A stretch of 8,142 bases of DNA from Actinomycetota bacterium. GTDB lineage: Bacteria; Actinomycetota; Thermoleophilia; Gaiellales; Gaiellaceae. The DNA lies in NCBI GenBank assembly GCA_013812265.1, contig JACCTQ010000334.1:1-8142 (forward strand), in the 5' to 3' direction. Each line of letters begins with the position of its first letter. Position 1 is the stretch's first letter. This document shows positions 1 to 6,207 of the stretch, one piece after another. The notes under the pieces were generated by a model, which was not told the origin of the DNA, did not search any database, and worked only from the letters and a program-made list of their open reading frames with translations. A program made the translations under genes and the position numbers.

Positions 1-2
1 AC

Positions 3-875
3 GGCGTCGTAGCCAAGGCGAACTCCAAGAGCACCATCTGGTACCGGCCCGACTCGCTCAAGGAGCTCGGCGCGCAGCCTCCGAAGACGTGGGAAGAGCT
101 GCTCAGCCTGACGAAGAAGTACAAGGATGCGGGCAAGACGCCGTGGGCCGTCGGCGCAGGTGACGGCTGGCCGCTCACCGACTGGTTCGAGAGCATCTAC
201 CTCTACAAGTACGGCCCGGACAAGTACGACAAGTTGTTCGCGGGCGACCTGCCGTTCACCGATCCGTCCGTGAAGGGCGCTCTCCAGGAGATGGTCAAGA
301 TCATCAACGGCGAGAACGTCCCGGGCGGGATCGAGCGGGCGCTCGGAACGGCGTTCGTGGACTCGATAGGGCAGGTCTTCGGTACGAACCCGAAAGCGGA
401 GCTCTACTACGAGGGCGGCTTCGTCGGCGGCATCGCGCTCGGCGAGGTGAACCCCAAGCTGAGGGTGGGCAAGGACATCGACTTCTTCCCCTTCCCCACG
501 ATCGATCCTCAGCACGGTCAACCGCTCCTCGGCGCCGGTGACGTCGCGGTGGCGTTCGAGAACAACGACGACGTGAAGAAGCTGATGGAGTTCCTCGCGA
601 GCCCCGAGGCCGGAACGACCTGGGTCTCGACCGGTGCCATCGTGTCCCCGAACAAGGGTGTCGAGCTGAGCGCCTACCCGAACCCGCTCGTCCGCAAGGA
701 GGCGCAGCAGGTGCGCGAGGCGGAGACGTTCGCGTTCGACGGCTCAGACCTCCTGCCGGGAGCGCTCGGCACCGAATGGCCGACCGTCCTCCAGGGCGTC
801 ATCAAGACCCCGGACAAGATCGATCAACTACTGACCGAGTTCCAGGATCAGGCCTCGGCGGAGTTCGGAGCGTAA
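3..875 (+). CDS. Carbohydrate ABC transporter substrate-binding protein, C-terminal part (5' end outside window)
   Basis: Extracytoplasmic solute receptor that delivers a sugar to the permease pair encoded next. The frame is open from base 3 to the TAA at 873-875, giving 290 residues; the signal peptide and N-terminal lobe lie upstream of the window. Visible family features are the hinge-region signature P-KTWEELLSLTKKYKDAG followed by TPWAVGAGDGWPLTDWFE, and later DVAVAFENNDDVKKLMEFLASPEAG, the usual 'avf..n..k.aa.eFl.fl.spe' segment of family 1 extracellular solute-binding proteins. The GWPLTDWFE / YGPDKYDKLF pattern recalls AglE-type alpha-glucoside receptors, so an alpha-glucoside or related oligosaccharide is a reasonable but unproven substrate. 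It is the first visible gene of an importer operon and ends directly before a strong hairpin. Confidence 0.9.
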   Translation, partial: GVVAKANSKSTIWYRPDSLKELGAQPPKTWEELLSLTKKYKDAGKTPWAVGAGDGWPLTDWFESIYLYKYGPDKYDKLFAGDLPFTDPSVKGALQEMVKIINGENVPGGIERALGTAFVDSIGQVFGTNPKAELYYEGGFVGGIALGEVNPKLRVGKDIDFFPFPTIDPQHGQPLLGAGDVAVAFENNDDVKKLMEFLASPEAGTTWVSTGAIVSPNKGVELSAYPNPLVRKEAQQVREAETFAFDGSDLLPGALGTEWPTVLQGVIKTPDKIDQLLTEFQDQASAEFGA

Positions 876-876
876 G

Positions 877-897
877 GGGGATTGCTCCGCAATCCCC
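877..897 (+). promoter_or_regulatory. Hairpin directly after the binding-protein stop codon
   Basis: Perfect 9-bp inverted repeat GGGGATTGC / GCAATCCCC (877-885 and 889-897) with a 3-nt loop TCC, starting 2 nt after the TAA. No T-run follows, so it is not a classical terminator. In binding-protein/permease operons such hairpins often protect the upstream mRNA from 3' exonucleases or partly reduce downstream expression, which would keep receptor in excess over permease. That role is inferred here. Confidence 0.6.
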
Positions 898-902
898 GAC
901 AG

Positions 903-908
903 AAGGAG
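903..908 (+). promoter_or_regulatory. Ribosome-binding site of leader ORF
   Basis: AAGGAG, the best Shine-Dalgarno match in the gap between binding protein and permease. It sits 5 nt upstream of GTG 914, not near the permease start at 1009, which points to translation of the short leader ORF. Confidence 0.55.
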
Positions 909-913
909 CGGCC

Positions 914-1012
914 GTGGGGCTCGTGACGCTTGTTCCGCCGCTTTCGCGGCGGGCCAGCGGCCACGGCCCTCGGTGGCGTCCTCCTCTCGGTTTCGTTAGG
1001 GGCGGTGCGTGA
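914..1012 (+). CDS. Candidate 32-residue leader ORF coupled to the first permease
   Basis: GTG start at 914, 5 nt after AAGGAG, and TGA stop at 1010-1012. The stop overlaps the permease start in a GTGA arrangement, the same junction that joins the two permease genes at 1965-1968. The predicted peptide begins VGLVTLVPPL and is rich in Pro, Arg and Gly; it resembles no domain I recognise. Its likely role is to carry ribosomes through the stable hairpin at 999-1022 that encloses the permease start, not to make a functional peptide. The start and stop geometry are seen directly; translation is inferred. It could also be chance in GC-rich sequence. Confidence 0.4.
   Translation: MGLVTLVPPLSRRASGHGPRWRPPLGFVRGGA
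935..952 (+). repeat. 7-bp GC-rich hairpin inside the leader ORF
   Basis: CCGCCGC (935-941) and GCGGCGG (946-952) form a perfect stem with a TTTC loop. It is itself flanked by GGCCGTGG (910-917) and CCACGGCC (961-968), which could close a larger outer stem. Together with the hairpins on either side, most of the 133-nt gap can fold. Confidence 0.45.
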
Positions 1013-1022
1013 GCACCGCCCC
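999..1022 (+). promoter_or_regulatory. Hairpin with the permease start codon in a GTGA tetraloop
   Basis: GGGGCGGTGC (999-1008) and GCACCGCCCC (1013-1022) are perfectly complementary, and the loop is GTGA (1009-1012). GUGA is a GNRA tetraloop, a very stable cap. The loop contains the GTG start of the permease and the TGA of the leader ORF, while the only Shine-Dalgarno-like sequence before it (AGGGG, 998-1002) is mostly in the stem. The structure should block independent initiation unless ribosomes from the leader ORF open it. Confidence 0.6.
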
Positions 1023-1968
1023 CGGGACCGTCGTCGGCGGCGCGACTCCGCGCTCGCGGCGGGCCGAGTTCATGGCCCGTGGTGGCTGGCAGGGACTGAT
1101 GTTCTCCCTGCCGGCCATCATCCTGCTGGTCGTCTTCATGGTCTACCCCGTCCTGTGGACGATCCGGCTCTCCCTCGACACGGGACGGGGGCTCCGCTTC
1201 CGGGAGTTCGTCGGGCTCGACAACTTCGAGCGCCTCCTGACGAACGACCGGCGCTTCCTCGATCTATCCGGGTTTCCGCCGGACGGGGCGCTCGTCAACA
1301 ACATCAAGTGGATCGTCCTGTACACGTCTCTCTGTCTGATCCTCGGACTCTTGATGGCCGTGCTAGCCACGCGCGTCCGCTACGAGTCGATGATCAAGGC
1401 GATTATCTTCGTGCCGATGGCAATCGCGGCCACGGCCGTCGCCATCATCTGGAAGTTCGTCTACAGCCCGGACCCCGATATCGGGGTCCTGAACGCCGCC
1501 ATCCAGGGTTTCGGCGGAGACCCGATCTCCTGGCTCGGCCGCGAGAGCACGGTCAACTACGCGATCATCTTCGCGTACGTCTGGGCGTCGGCCGGTTTCG
1601 CCATGGTCGTACTCTCGGCGGCGCTGAAGGGCATCTCACAGGAGGTGATCGAGGCCGCGCGGACGGACGGCGCGACGGAGTGGGACATTTTCCGCCGTAT
1701 TCAGTTCCCGCTGCTCAGCCTGCCAATCTCGGTCGTCACGGTCTGGCTCGTGATCAACGTGATCAAGGTCTTCGACATCATCTACGTCATGACAGCCGGC
1801 GGTCCGAACGGGGCCAGCCAGGTGATCGCATACACCATGTACGACCAGACGTTCCAGGGTTCGAAGGGCGGCTACGGCGCGGCCATCGCCGTGATCATGC
1901 TGATCATGATGATCCCGATCATGGCCTTCAACATCAAGCGCTTCCGCAGTGAGGCGGTCGTGCAGTGA
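1009..1968 (+). CDS. Carbohydrate ABC transporter permease, MalF/UgpA type
   Basis: Inner-membrane permease subunit of a CUT1 sugar importer, 319 residues, usual length for the family. Six hydrophobic segments are visible at about residues 30-50, 100-121, 130-150, 183-205, 236-260 and 288-308. The cytoplasmic EAA loop that docks on the ATPase is EAARTDGATEWDIFRRIQFP at 215-234, with the conserved EAA...G and the following I-x-F-P. The conserved stretch DIIYVMTAGGPNGASQ before the last segment is also typical. GTG 1009 is chosen because an in-frame stop lies just upstream (997-999); ATG 1072 is an in-frame alternative with a weaker ribosome site. It overlaps the next permease by 4 nt and forms a heterodimer with it. 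Substrate is unproven. Confidence 0.93.
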   Translation: MSTAPGTVVGGATPRSRRAEFMARGGWQGLMFSLPAIILLVVFMVYPVLWTIRLSLDTGRGLRFREFVGLDNFERLLTNDRRFLDLSGFPPDGALVNNIKWIVLYTSLCLILGLLMAVLATRVRYESMIKAIIFVPMAIAATAVAIIWKFVYSPDPDIGVLNAAIQGFGGDPISWLGRESTVNYAIIFAYVWASAGFAMVVLSAALKGISQEVIEAARTDGATEWDIFRRIQFPLLSLPISVVTVWLVINVIKVFDIIYVMTAGGPNGASQVIAYTMYDQTFQGSKGGYGAAIAVIMLIMMIPIMAFNIKRFRSEAVVQ

Positions 1969-2879
1969 GCACGCAGGCGGTTCCCGTCGCGCGGGCCCAT
2001 CCGGCCACCGTCAGCGAGCGGCTCGTCAACTTCGTCAGCCGGTCACCCGTGCACCTCGTCCTGATCGCGATCGCGGTCATCTGGCTGATTCCTTCGGTCG
2101 GCCTGCTGGTGACTTCGTTCCGCAACCGGCCCGACATCGCCTCGTCGGGCTGGTGGGAGACGCTCTCGAACTTCAACTTCACGCTCGACAACTACGAGAA
2201 CGTGCTGTCGAACCAGAACATGGGCTCGAGTTTCCTGAACAGCCTCATGATCAGCATCCCGGCCACGCTCTTCCCGCTGCTGATCGGTGCGGCCGCCGCC
2301 TACGCGTTCTCGTGGATCCGGTTCCCGTTCCGCGACACCATCTTTCTCGGCATCGTCGCCCTGATGGTGATTCCGGTGCAGATGACGCTGGTGCCCGTGC
2401 TACGGATGTTCCGCGACCTCGGCAACTGGACGACCGGCAAGGAAGACCTCATCACCGGCTCCTTCGTCGGCATCTGGATCGCGCACACGACCTTCGCGCT
2501 GCCGTTCGCCGTGTTCCTCTTACGCAACTTCTTCATCACGCTCCCGCGCGACCTCATAGAGGCAGCGCGCGTGGACGGCGCCTCGAACCTGAGAATCTTC
2601 TTCCGGGTGATCTTGCCGCTGTCCGTCCCGGCGCTCGCCTCGTTCGGCATCTTCCAGTTCCTCTGGGTGTGGAACGACCTGCTGATGGCGCTGGTCTTCG
2701 TCCAGGAGCCTGACGACCTTCCGCTCACGGTCCGGATCAGTCAGGTGCAGTCCACCTATGGCGTGGAGTGGCACCTTCTGAGCGCGGGCGCTTTCGTCCT
2801 GATGGCCGTCCCGCTCGCGGTGTTCTTCAGCCTCCAGCGTTACTTCGTGCAAGGGCTGCTCGCCGGCTCGGTCAAGTAG
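1965..2879 (+). CDS. Carbohydrate ABC transporter permease, MalG/UgpE type
   Basis: Second permease subunit of the CUT1 importer, 304 residues. It starts at GTG 1965, overlapping the previous stop as GTGA; a GAGGCGG purine stretch lies about 7 nt upstream, so translation is likely coupled. Hydrophobic segments lie at about residues 30-50, 92-116, 124-147, 163-187, 216-246 and 271-290. The EAA loop is IEAARVDGASNLRIFFRVILP (198-218). The C-terminal tail QRYFVQGLLAGSVK is characteristic of MalG-type subunits. No ATPase gene follows; the next gene is an unrelated protease after 225 nt, so the ATPase is probably encoded elsewhere. Confidence 0.94.
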   Translation: MSTQAVPVARAHPATVSERLVNFVSRSPVHLVLIAIAVIWLIPSVGLLVTSFRNRPDIASSGWWETLSNFNFTLDNYENVLSNQNMGSSFLNSLMISIPATLFPLLIGAAAAYAFSWIRFPFRDTIFLGIVALMVIPVQMTLVPVLRMFRDLGNWTTGKEDLITGSFVGIWIAHTTFALPFAVFLLRNFFITLPRDLIEAARVDGASNLRIFFRVILPLSVPALASFGIFQFLWVWNDLLMALVFVQEPDDLPLTVRISQVQSTYGVEWHLLSAGAFVLMAVPLAVFFSLQRYFVQGLLAGSVK

Positions 2880-2928
2880 TCCCGTTTACCGCCGGCTGAT
2901 CCTACGCGGGCGGCGCCCCGGGGAGAAA

Positions 2929-2947
2929 GTGGCTCTGAGCCACAAAC
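2929..2947. repeat. Palindromic repeat, copy 1
   Basis: GTGGCTC-T-GAGCCAC (2929-2943), a perfect 7-bp inverted repeat around one central T, followed by AAAC. The same 19 nt recur at 3015-3033, with centres 86 nt apart. It is symmetric enough for a dimeric regulator's operator, and could also form a 6-bp RNA hairpin with a 3-nt loop. No T-run follows on the + strand. Confidence 0.7.
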
Positions 2948-3011
2948 CCGCCCGGCGCTGCGAAACCGCTCCGCGCTAGCGGATAACAGGTCGGAACGGC
3001 CCCGAAAGCTC

Positions 3012-3033
3012 TTTGTGGCTCTGAGCCACAAAC
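3012..3033. repeat. Palindromic repeat, copy 2 (extended palindrome)
   Basis: Second copy of the 19-nt repeat (3015-3033). Here TTT precedes the core, so the palindrome grows to 10 bp per arm (3012-3021 and 3023-3032) around T 3022. It lies 83 nt upstream of the protease start, so it may be an operator for that gene, a termination or processing hairpin for the sugar operon, or a dispersed genomic repeat. The sequence alone does not decide. Confidence 0.7.
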
Positions 3034-3064
3034 GCCCACTTACTTCGGCAGAAGCCCGCCGTCT

Positions 3065-3070
3065 AAGGAG
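3065..3070 (+). promoter_or_regulatory. Strong ribosome-binding site before a nine-codon leader ORF
   Basis: AAGGAG with 5-nt spacing to ATG 3076. It is 34 nt from the protease ATG at 3105, too far to serve it directly, so it most likely drives the short ORF 3076-3105. Confidence 0.55.
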
Positions 3071-3075
3071 AAGTG

Positions 3076-3105
3076 ATGGAAAACACGAAGGCTAGACTCG
3101 CCTGA
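3076..3105 (+). CDS. Candidate nine-residue leader peptide MENTKARLA
   Basis: ATG 3076 follows AAGGAG by 5 nt. The TGA stop (3103-3105) shares its last base with the protease ATG (3105-3107), a TGATG junction typical of translational coupling. The protease start itself has no convincing Shine-Dalgarno sequence. The peptide is too short to assign a function; its probable role is to deliver ribosomes to the protease gene. The competing explanation is a leaderless protease transcript from the -10-like site at 3093-3098, in which case this ORF is not in that mRNA. Confidence 0.4.
   Translation: MENTKARLA
3093..3098 (+). promoter_or_regulatory. Possible -10 element for a leaderless protease mRNA
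   Basis: TAGACT matches the TANNNT -10 pattern and lies at exactly -12 to -7 if transcription begins at the A of ATG 3105. Leaderless mRNAs are common in actinobacteria. No good -35 hexamer is visible, so this is a weak call. Confidence 0.25.
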
Positions 3106-4418
3106 TGGCGACGGCCGAGCAGCCGCTGCGGGCAACGCTCCCTTCCAACCAAGAGGGCCAGGTCCTCGCCGGTCAGTGGCGCAAGCTCACTCGCGCGGCG
3201 ACCGCCGTCGCGGTGATGACGAGTCCGGCGCTCTTCGTCTACTTCAACAAGCAAGAAGGGTGGCCGATCGGGTGGTCCCTGCTGGTCACCTTCCTCGCCG
3301 TGATCGCCTTCCGCGGCTTGATTGACGTCGGGACGCGGCGCTTCATCCCCTGGCCGAGCCTCTTCGGCGACGACAGCCAACGCTTGCGCGAGGACGACGT
3401 TGTCAACCGGCGGCGGGCGTGGTACTGGCGCAAGAAGTTTCGCCTCGCCGTCTTCCTGCTGATCATCCCGACGATCGTGTGGATCGTCCAGGTGCTGGTC
3501 GGTCACTCCGCCACCTGGTGGGGAACCCTGTCGGCGATCGTCAGCGGCGCCGCCTCCTTTGCCTCGAATCCTCAGATCCTCGTCTACGCGATCATCTTTC
3601 CGGTCTTCTTCCTCTTCAACTTCCTCATTCTCTTCGGCCCTCTGGTGCTGATGGGGATCACCCAGATGCAGAGCTTCGAGCCGGGGGATGCGGAGTGGGG
3701 TGTCCGCCTGGGCGACGTCCGCGGGCAGGCCGAGGCCAAGGAAGAGGTTCGTCGCGTGGTCTCCCTCTGGCAGTCCGGCGAGGCCTTCGAGCGCGCCGGC
3801 GGCAAGCGCGAGCGAGGCCTGCTGCTCCTCGGCGCGCCCGGGACCGGCAAGACGATGCTCTCCAAGGCCATCGCCACCGGCTTCAACTGCCCGTTCATCT
3901 CCATGCCGGGATCGGGCTTCGCGCAGACGTTCATCGGTATGGACGTCGTCATCGTTCGTTACCTCGCGGCCAAGGCGAAGCGGCTGGCCCGGAAGTGGGG
4001 CGGTCAGTGCATCGTCTTCATCGACGAGATCGACGCGGTGGGCCGACGCCGGTCGGCGCTGGGCGGCGCCGGCGGCATGGGCGGGTTTTCCGGCGCTCAG
4101 CCGCCGAGCTTTCACGACCACTGCTTCTACGGGCCGAACGGCGCCTTCAATTCGACCGGCGACCTGATCCTCGAGAACCGCGCGTGGCGCGAGCGCCTGT
4201 TCGAGCAGCGCGAGCCGGAGCAGCCGAACCGCTATCCGGCATTCGTGCGCAAGGTGGGCGGCATCCTGAACCAGGCGTTCCCGGGAGGAATGATGGGCAT
4301 GGGCGGGGGCCTCGCGCTGAACCAGCTGCTCGTGATCATGGACGGCATCGACAACCACCCTTCATGCGGCGGGTCTCCACGAATCGCTTCAACACCTTCC
4401 TCGACGCGTGCTACGTGA
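3105..4418 (+). CDS. FtsH-like membrane AAA+ zinc protease, N-terminal part (frameshifted)
   Basis: N-terminal part of an ATP-dependent membrane protease. Genuine coding runs to about residue 417 (base 4355); the last 20 codons to the TGA at 4416-4418 are out-of-frame. Hydrophobic segments lie at about residues 30-47, 56-74, 112-133 and 158-185, so four rather than FtsH's usual two. The AAA+ core has Walker A GAPGTGKT (243-250), a pore-loop-like FAQTFIGMD (272-280) with the aromatic F276, and Walker B CIVFIDEIDAVGRRR (302-316). After Walker B comes a Gly/Met-rich insertion of roughly 75 residues (about 320-402) before ALNQLLVIMDGI, which matches FtsH's LNQMLVEMDG helix. It probably unfolds and degrades membrane or membrane-proximal substrates. 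The C-terminal half continues in frame +2. Confidence 0.88.
   Translation: MATAEQPLRATLPSNQEGQVLAGQWRKLTRAATAVAVMTSPALFVYFNKQEGWPIGWSLLVTFLAVIAFRGLIDVGTRRFIPWPSLFGDDSQRLREDDVVNRRRAWYWRKKFRLAVFLLIIPTIVWIVQVLVGHSATWWGTLSAIVSGAASFASNPQILVYAIIFPVFFLFNFLILFGPLVLMGITQMQSFEPGDAEWGVRLGDVRGQAEAKEEVRRVVSLWQSGEAFERAGGKRERGLLLLGAPGTGKTMLSKAIATGFNCPFISMPGSGFAQTFIGMDVVIVRYLAAKAKRLARKWGGQCIVFIDEIDAVGRRRSALGGAGGMGGFSGAQPPSFHDHCFYGPNGAFNSTGDLILENRAWRERLFEQREPEQPNRYPAFVRKVGGILNQAFPGGMMGMGGGLALNQLLVIMDGIDNHPSCGGSPRIASTPSSTRAT
4353..4361 (+). other. Frameshift site in the AAA+ protease gene
   Basis: The conserved protein leaves one frame after GAC AAC (D-N, ending 4355) and resumes in another at CCA CCC TTC (P-P-F) read from 4355. 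One extra C in the AACCACCC stretch would give D-N-P-P-F and a single 808-residue protein. No X-XXY-YYZ slippery heptamer is present, so programmed -1 frameshifting is unlikely. Either a sequencing or assembly error or a recent one-base deletion fits. Confidence 0.8.
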
Positions 4419-5530
4419 TCCCTCGCCGCGTAGGAAGCGTCTCGCTCCGCCTCCCGCCCCCTCCGCCTCGCCGCGAGCAGATCTACTTCATCGGGGCGAC
4501 GAACGTGCCGATCGAGGTTCTCGACCCGGCGCTGACACGCCCGGGGCGAATGGGCCGGCACGTCTGGTTCCGGACACCGACGAAGCAGGACCGGCTCGAC
4601 ATCTTCGACCTCTACATCACGAAGGTCGCACACGAGCCGGATCTCGACACGCCTACGCGCCGCGACGAGGTGGCTCGCATCACGATGGGGTACTCACCCG
4701 CGATGATCGAGCAGGTCTGCTCCATGGCGCTCACCTACGCGCACCACGACGGGCGCGAGCGGTTCGGCTGGTACGACCTCGTGGAGGCGATGACGACGGT
4801 GGAGTCGGGTACCGCGATCAACATCGACTACATACCCGAGGAGACGCGGGCGGTCGCGATTCACGAGGCCGGCCACGCGGTCGCAGCGCACGTCTACCTG
4901 AAGGGGGCGGAGTCGACGCGTCTGTCGATCAGGCGGCGAGGCGCAGCCCTCGGCCACCACATGGCGCTCGAGAAGGAAGAGCGCTTCAGCTCCTGGCAGA
5001 GCGACGAGGTCGGTCAACTCGTGTGGACCCTGGGGGCCATGGCGGCCGAGCATGTCTTCTACGGAGAGAACTCCACCGGCGTGGGGGGCGACGTGCAGAG
5101 CGGCACTGCCCGCGCCGCTTGGATGGTCGGCGCCTGCGCAATGGGCCCCGAGCGGATCGAGCTGAACGGCAAGTTCCGCAAGCGCGAGGACGAGGACGAG
5201 GCCAGGGCCGACATCATGACCCGCTTCGAGCGCATCGGGACACAGATCATGAACCGCTCCGGCGGTGGTGGTCCGTTCGACCACGACCCGATCGCCGGAG
5301 TCCTCAACGACCGGGACAAGCGCAGGACAGCCACTCAGCTGCTCGGCCAGGCCTACGTGCACGCCCATCATCTGATCGCGGCGAACAAGGACAAGGTCGA
5401 GCACATAGCCGAGGTCGTGATCGAACGACGAGAGCTGTACGGAAACGAGCTTGTCGATCTCCTCCAGCAGGCTGACTTGAAGGTTCCCGAGCTAGACCTC
5501 ACGGACGAGCAGGTATGGCCGAAGATCTAG
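4364..5530 (+). CDS. FtsH-like membrane AAA+ zinc protease, C-terminal part with M41 peptidase domain (frameshifted)
   Basis: Continuation of the protease in frame 2; conserved sequence begins at base 4355 and ATG 4364 is only the first in-frame Met, with no ribosome site. Numbering on the repaired 808-residue chain: a second insertion of about 45 residues (418-460, including a run of five prolines) precedes FIGATN (462-467). The second region of homology is LDPALTRPGRMGRHVWF with both arginine-finger positions. The M41 zinc site is HEAGH at 587-591, and the third ligand is probably D663 in TGVGGD; both are intact. The C-terminus is helical and charged. All catalytic elements being preserved argues against long-standing loss of function. 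The stop at 5528-5530 overlaps the next gene by 16 nt, suggesting joint expression with it. Confidence 0.88.
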   Translation: MRRVSTNRFNTFLDACYVIPRRVGSVSLRLPPPPPRREQIYFIGATNVPIEVLDPALTRPGRMGRHVWFRTPTKQDRLDIFDLYITKVAHEPDLDTPTRRDEVARITMGYSPAMIEQVCSMALTYAHHDGRERFGWYDLVEAMTTVESGTAINIDYIPEETRAVAIHEAGHAVAAHVYLKGAESTRLSIRRRGAALGHHMALEKEERFSSWQSDEVGQLVWTLGAMAAEHVFYGENSTGVGGDVQSGTARAAWMVGACAMGPERIELNGKFRKREDEDEARADIMTRFERIGTQIMNRSGGGGPFDHDPIAGVLNDRDKRRTATQLLGQAYVHAHHLIAANKDKVEHIAEVVIERRELYGNELVDLLQQADLKVPELDLTDEQVWPKI

Positions 5531-6207
5531 CGATCCCCGCACCCGACTCGTCGGCCGAGATTCCGCGTGTGGCACCGGTCGGAGAACCGGCTTCGCGAAG
5601 CACACACGCGCGCCGTTTCGGCGTCGCCTACGCGGTGCTCGCGATGCTGGCGGGCCTAGCGATCGGCGCCTTCGTCGTTCTTGTCGATCGACCCGACGAG
5701 GTGGCGACGCGATGGTCGGACTGGCGCCCGACCGAGAAAGGCATCGCCCGCTATAGCGAGATCGCCGAGCACGTGTCACAGAGGTATCGCCTGCAGAGCG
5801 GAGCACAGCTGGTCGGCGTGATCGCCAGCGAGCCGAGCATCCAGAACATCGACGTCGGTCACTTCCTGCTCGCCTACGGCAGCGGCGTGGACGATCTGAA
5901 GGTCTTTCCCGCCGAGGACAGCATCTCGTATCAGCTCTGCGGGCTAGGGCAGCGCTGCGCCATCCGCGAGGGCGCGGCGACGCCGCAGCGTGCTCGCCTC
6001 CTGCACCGGCAGGCGCTCGAGCTCGCGCTCTACAGCTTCCGCTACCAGGACGACCTCGACTCGGTGGTGGCGTTCATGCCTCCGCGGGCGGGCCAAAATG
6101 CGACGTTTGCGCTGTTCTTCCGGCGCAGCGACGTCCAGAAGGTGCTCGAGAAACCGCTTCACGCGACACTTCCCGACACTGGCCCGCTCACCCCCGAGCA
6201 GAGCTGA
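5515..6207 (+). CDS. Single-pass membrane protein overlapping the protease gene (3' frameshift)
   Basis: I do not recognise the family. The 230-residue frame begins at ATG 5515 inside the end of the protease gene (16-nt overlap), so the two are almost certainly co-translated. A polar, Pro-rich N-terminus (1-33) is followed by one membrane segment at about 35-57 and a soluble domain of about 170 residues. That domain contains GVIASEPSIQNIDVGHFLLAYGSG and the only two cysteines, C142 and C148. N-in/C-out topology is suggested by HARR before the membrane segment. The TGA at 6205-6207 is premature: coding-like sequence continues in another frame to 6290 (LTQENLFQFTFQQAPDG...). Possible roles are an adaptor, substrate receptor or regulator of the protease; this rests only on gene overlap. 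Confidence 0.75.
   Translation: MAEDLAIPAPDSSAEIPRVAPVGEPASRSTHARRFGVAYAVLAMLAGLAIGAFVVLVDRPDEVATRWSDWRPTEKGIARYSEIAEHVSQRYRLQSGAQLVGVIASEPSIQNIDVGHFLLAYGSGVDDLKVFPAEDSISYQLCGLGQRCAIREGAATPQRARLLHRQALELALYSFRYQDDLDSVVAFMPPRAGQNATFALFFRRSDVQKVLEKPLHATLPDTGPLTPEQS

Noticed and set aside
930..1952. Long + strand frame overlapping the MalF-type permease
   Set aside because: Arg/His/Pro-rich shadow translation with no domain; the permease frame carries membrane segments and the EAA loop.
2840..3031. 63-codon minus-strand ORF in the intergenic region
   Set aside because: Covers both palindromic repeats and the end of the permease; no ribosome site and no protein-like features.
2929..3033. Palindromes as rho-independent terminators or a CRISPR array
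   Set aside because: No T-run follows either hairpin on the + strand, and two copies with an unrelated 67-nt gap do not make an array.
3419..4350. 5' part of the frame-2 ORF as a long protease N-terminus
   Set aside because: Before 4355 this frame is Arg/Pro-rich shadow sequence; the real N-terminal domain is in the other frame.
3063..4358. 431-codon minus-strand frame opposite the protease
   Set aside because: Charged low-complexity translation typical of the antisense frame of GC-rich genes; the + strand has Walker A/B motifs.
4353..4361. Programmed -1 ribosomal frameshift in the protease
   Set aside because: No slippery heptamer, and re-pairing of AAC/CAC codons one base back would be poor.
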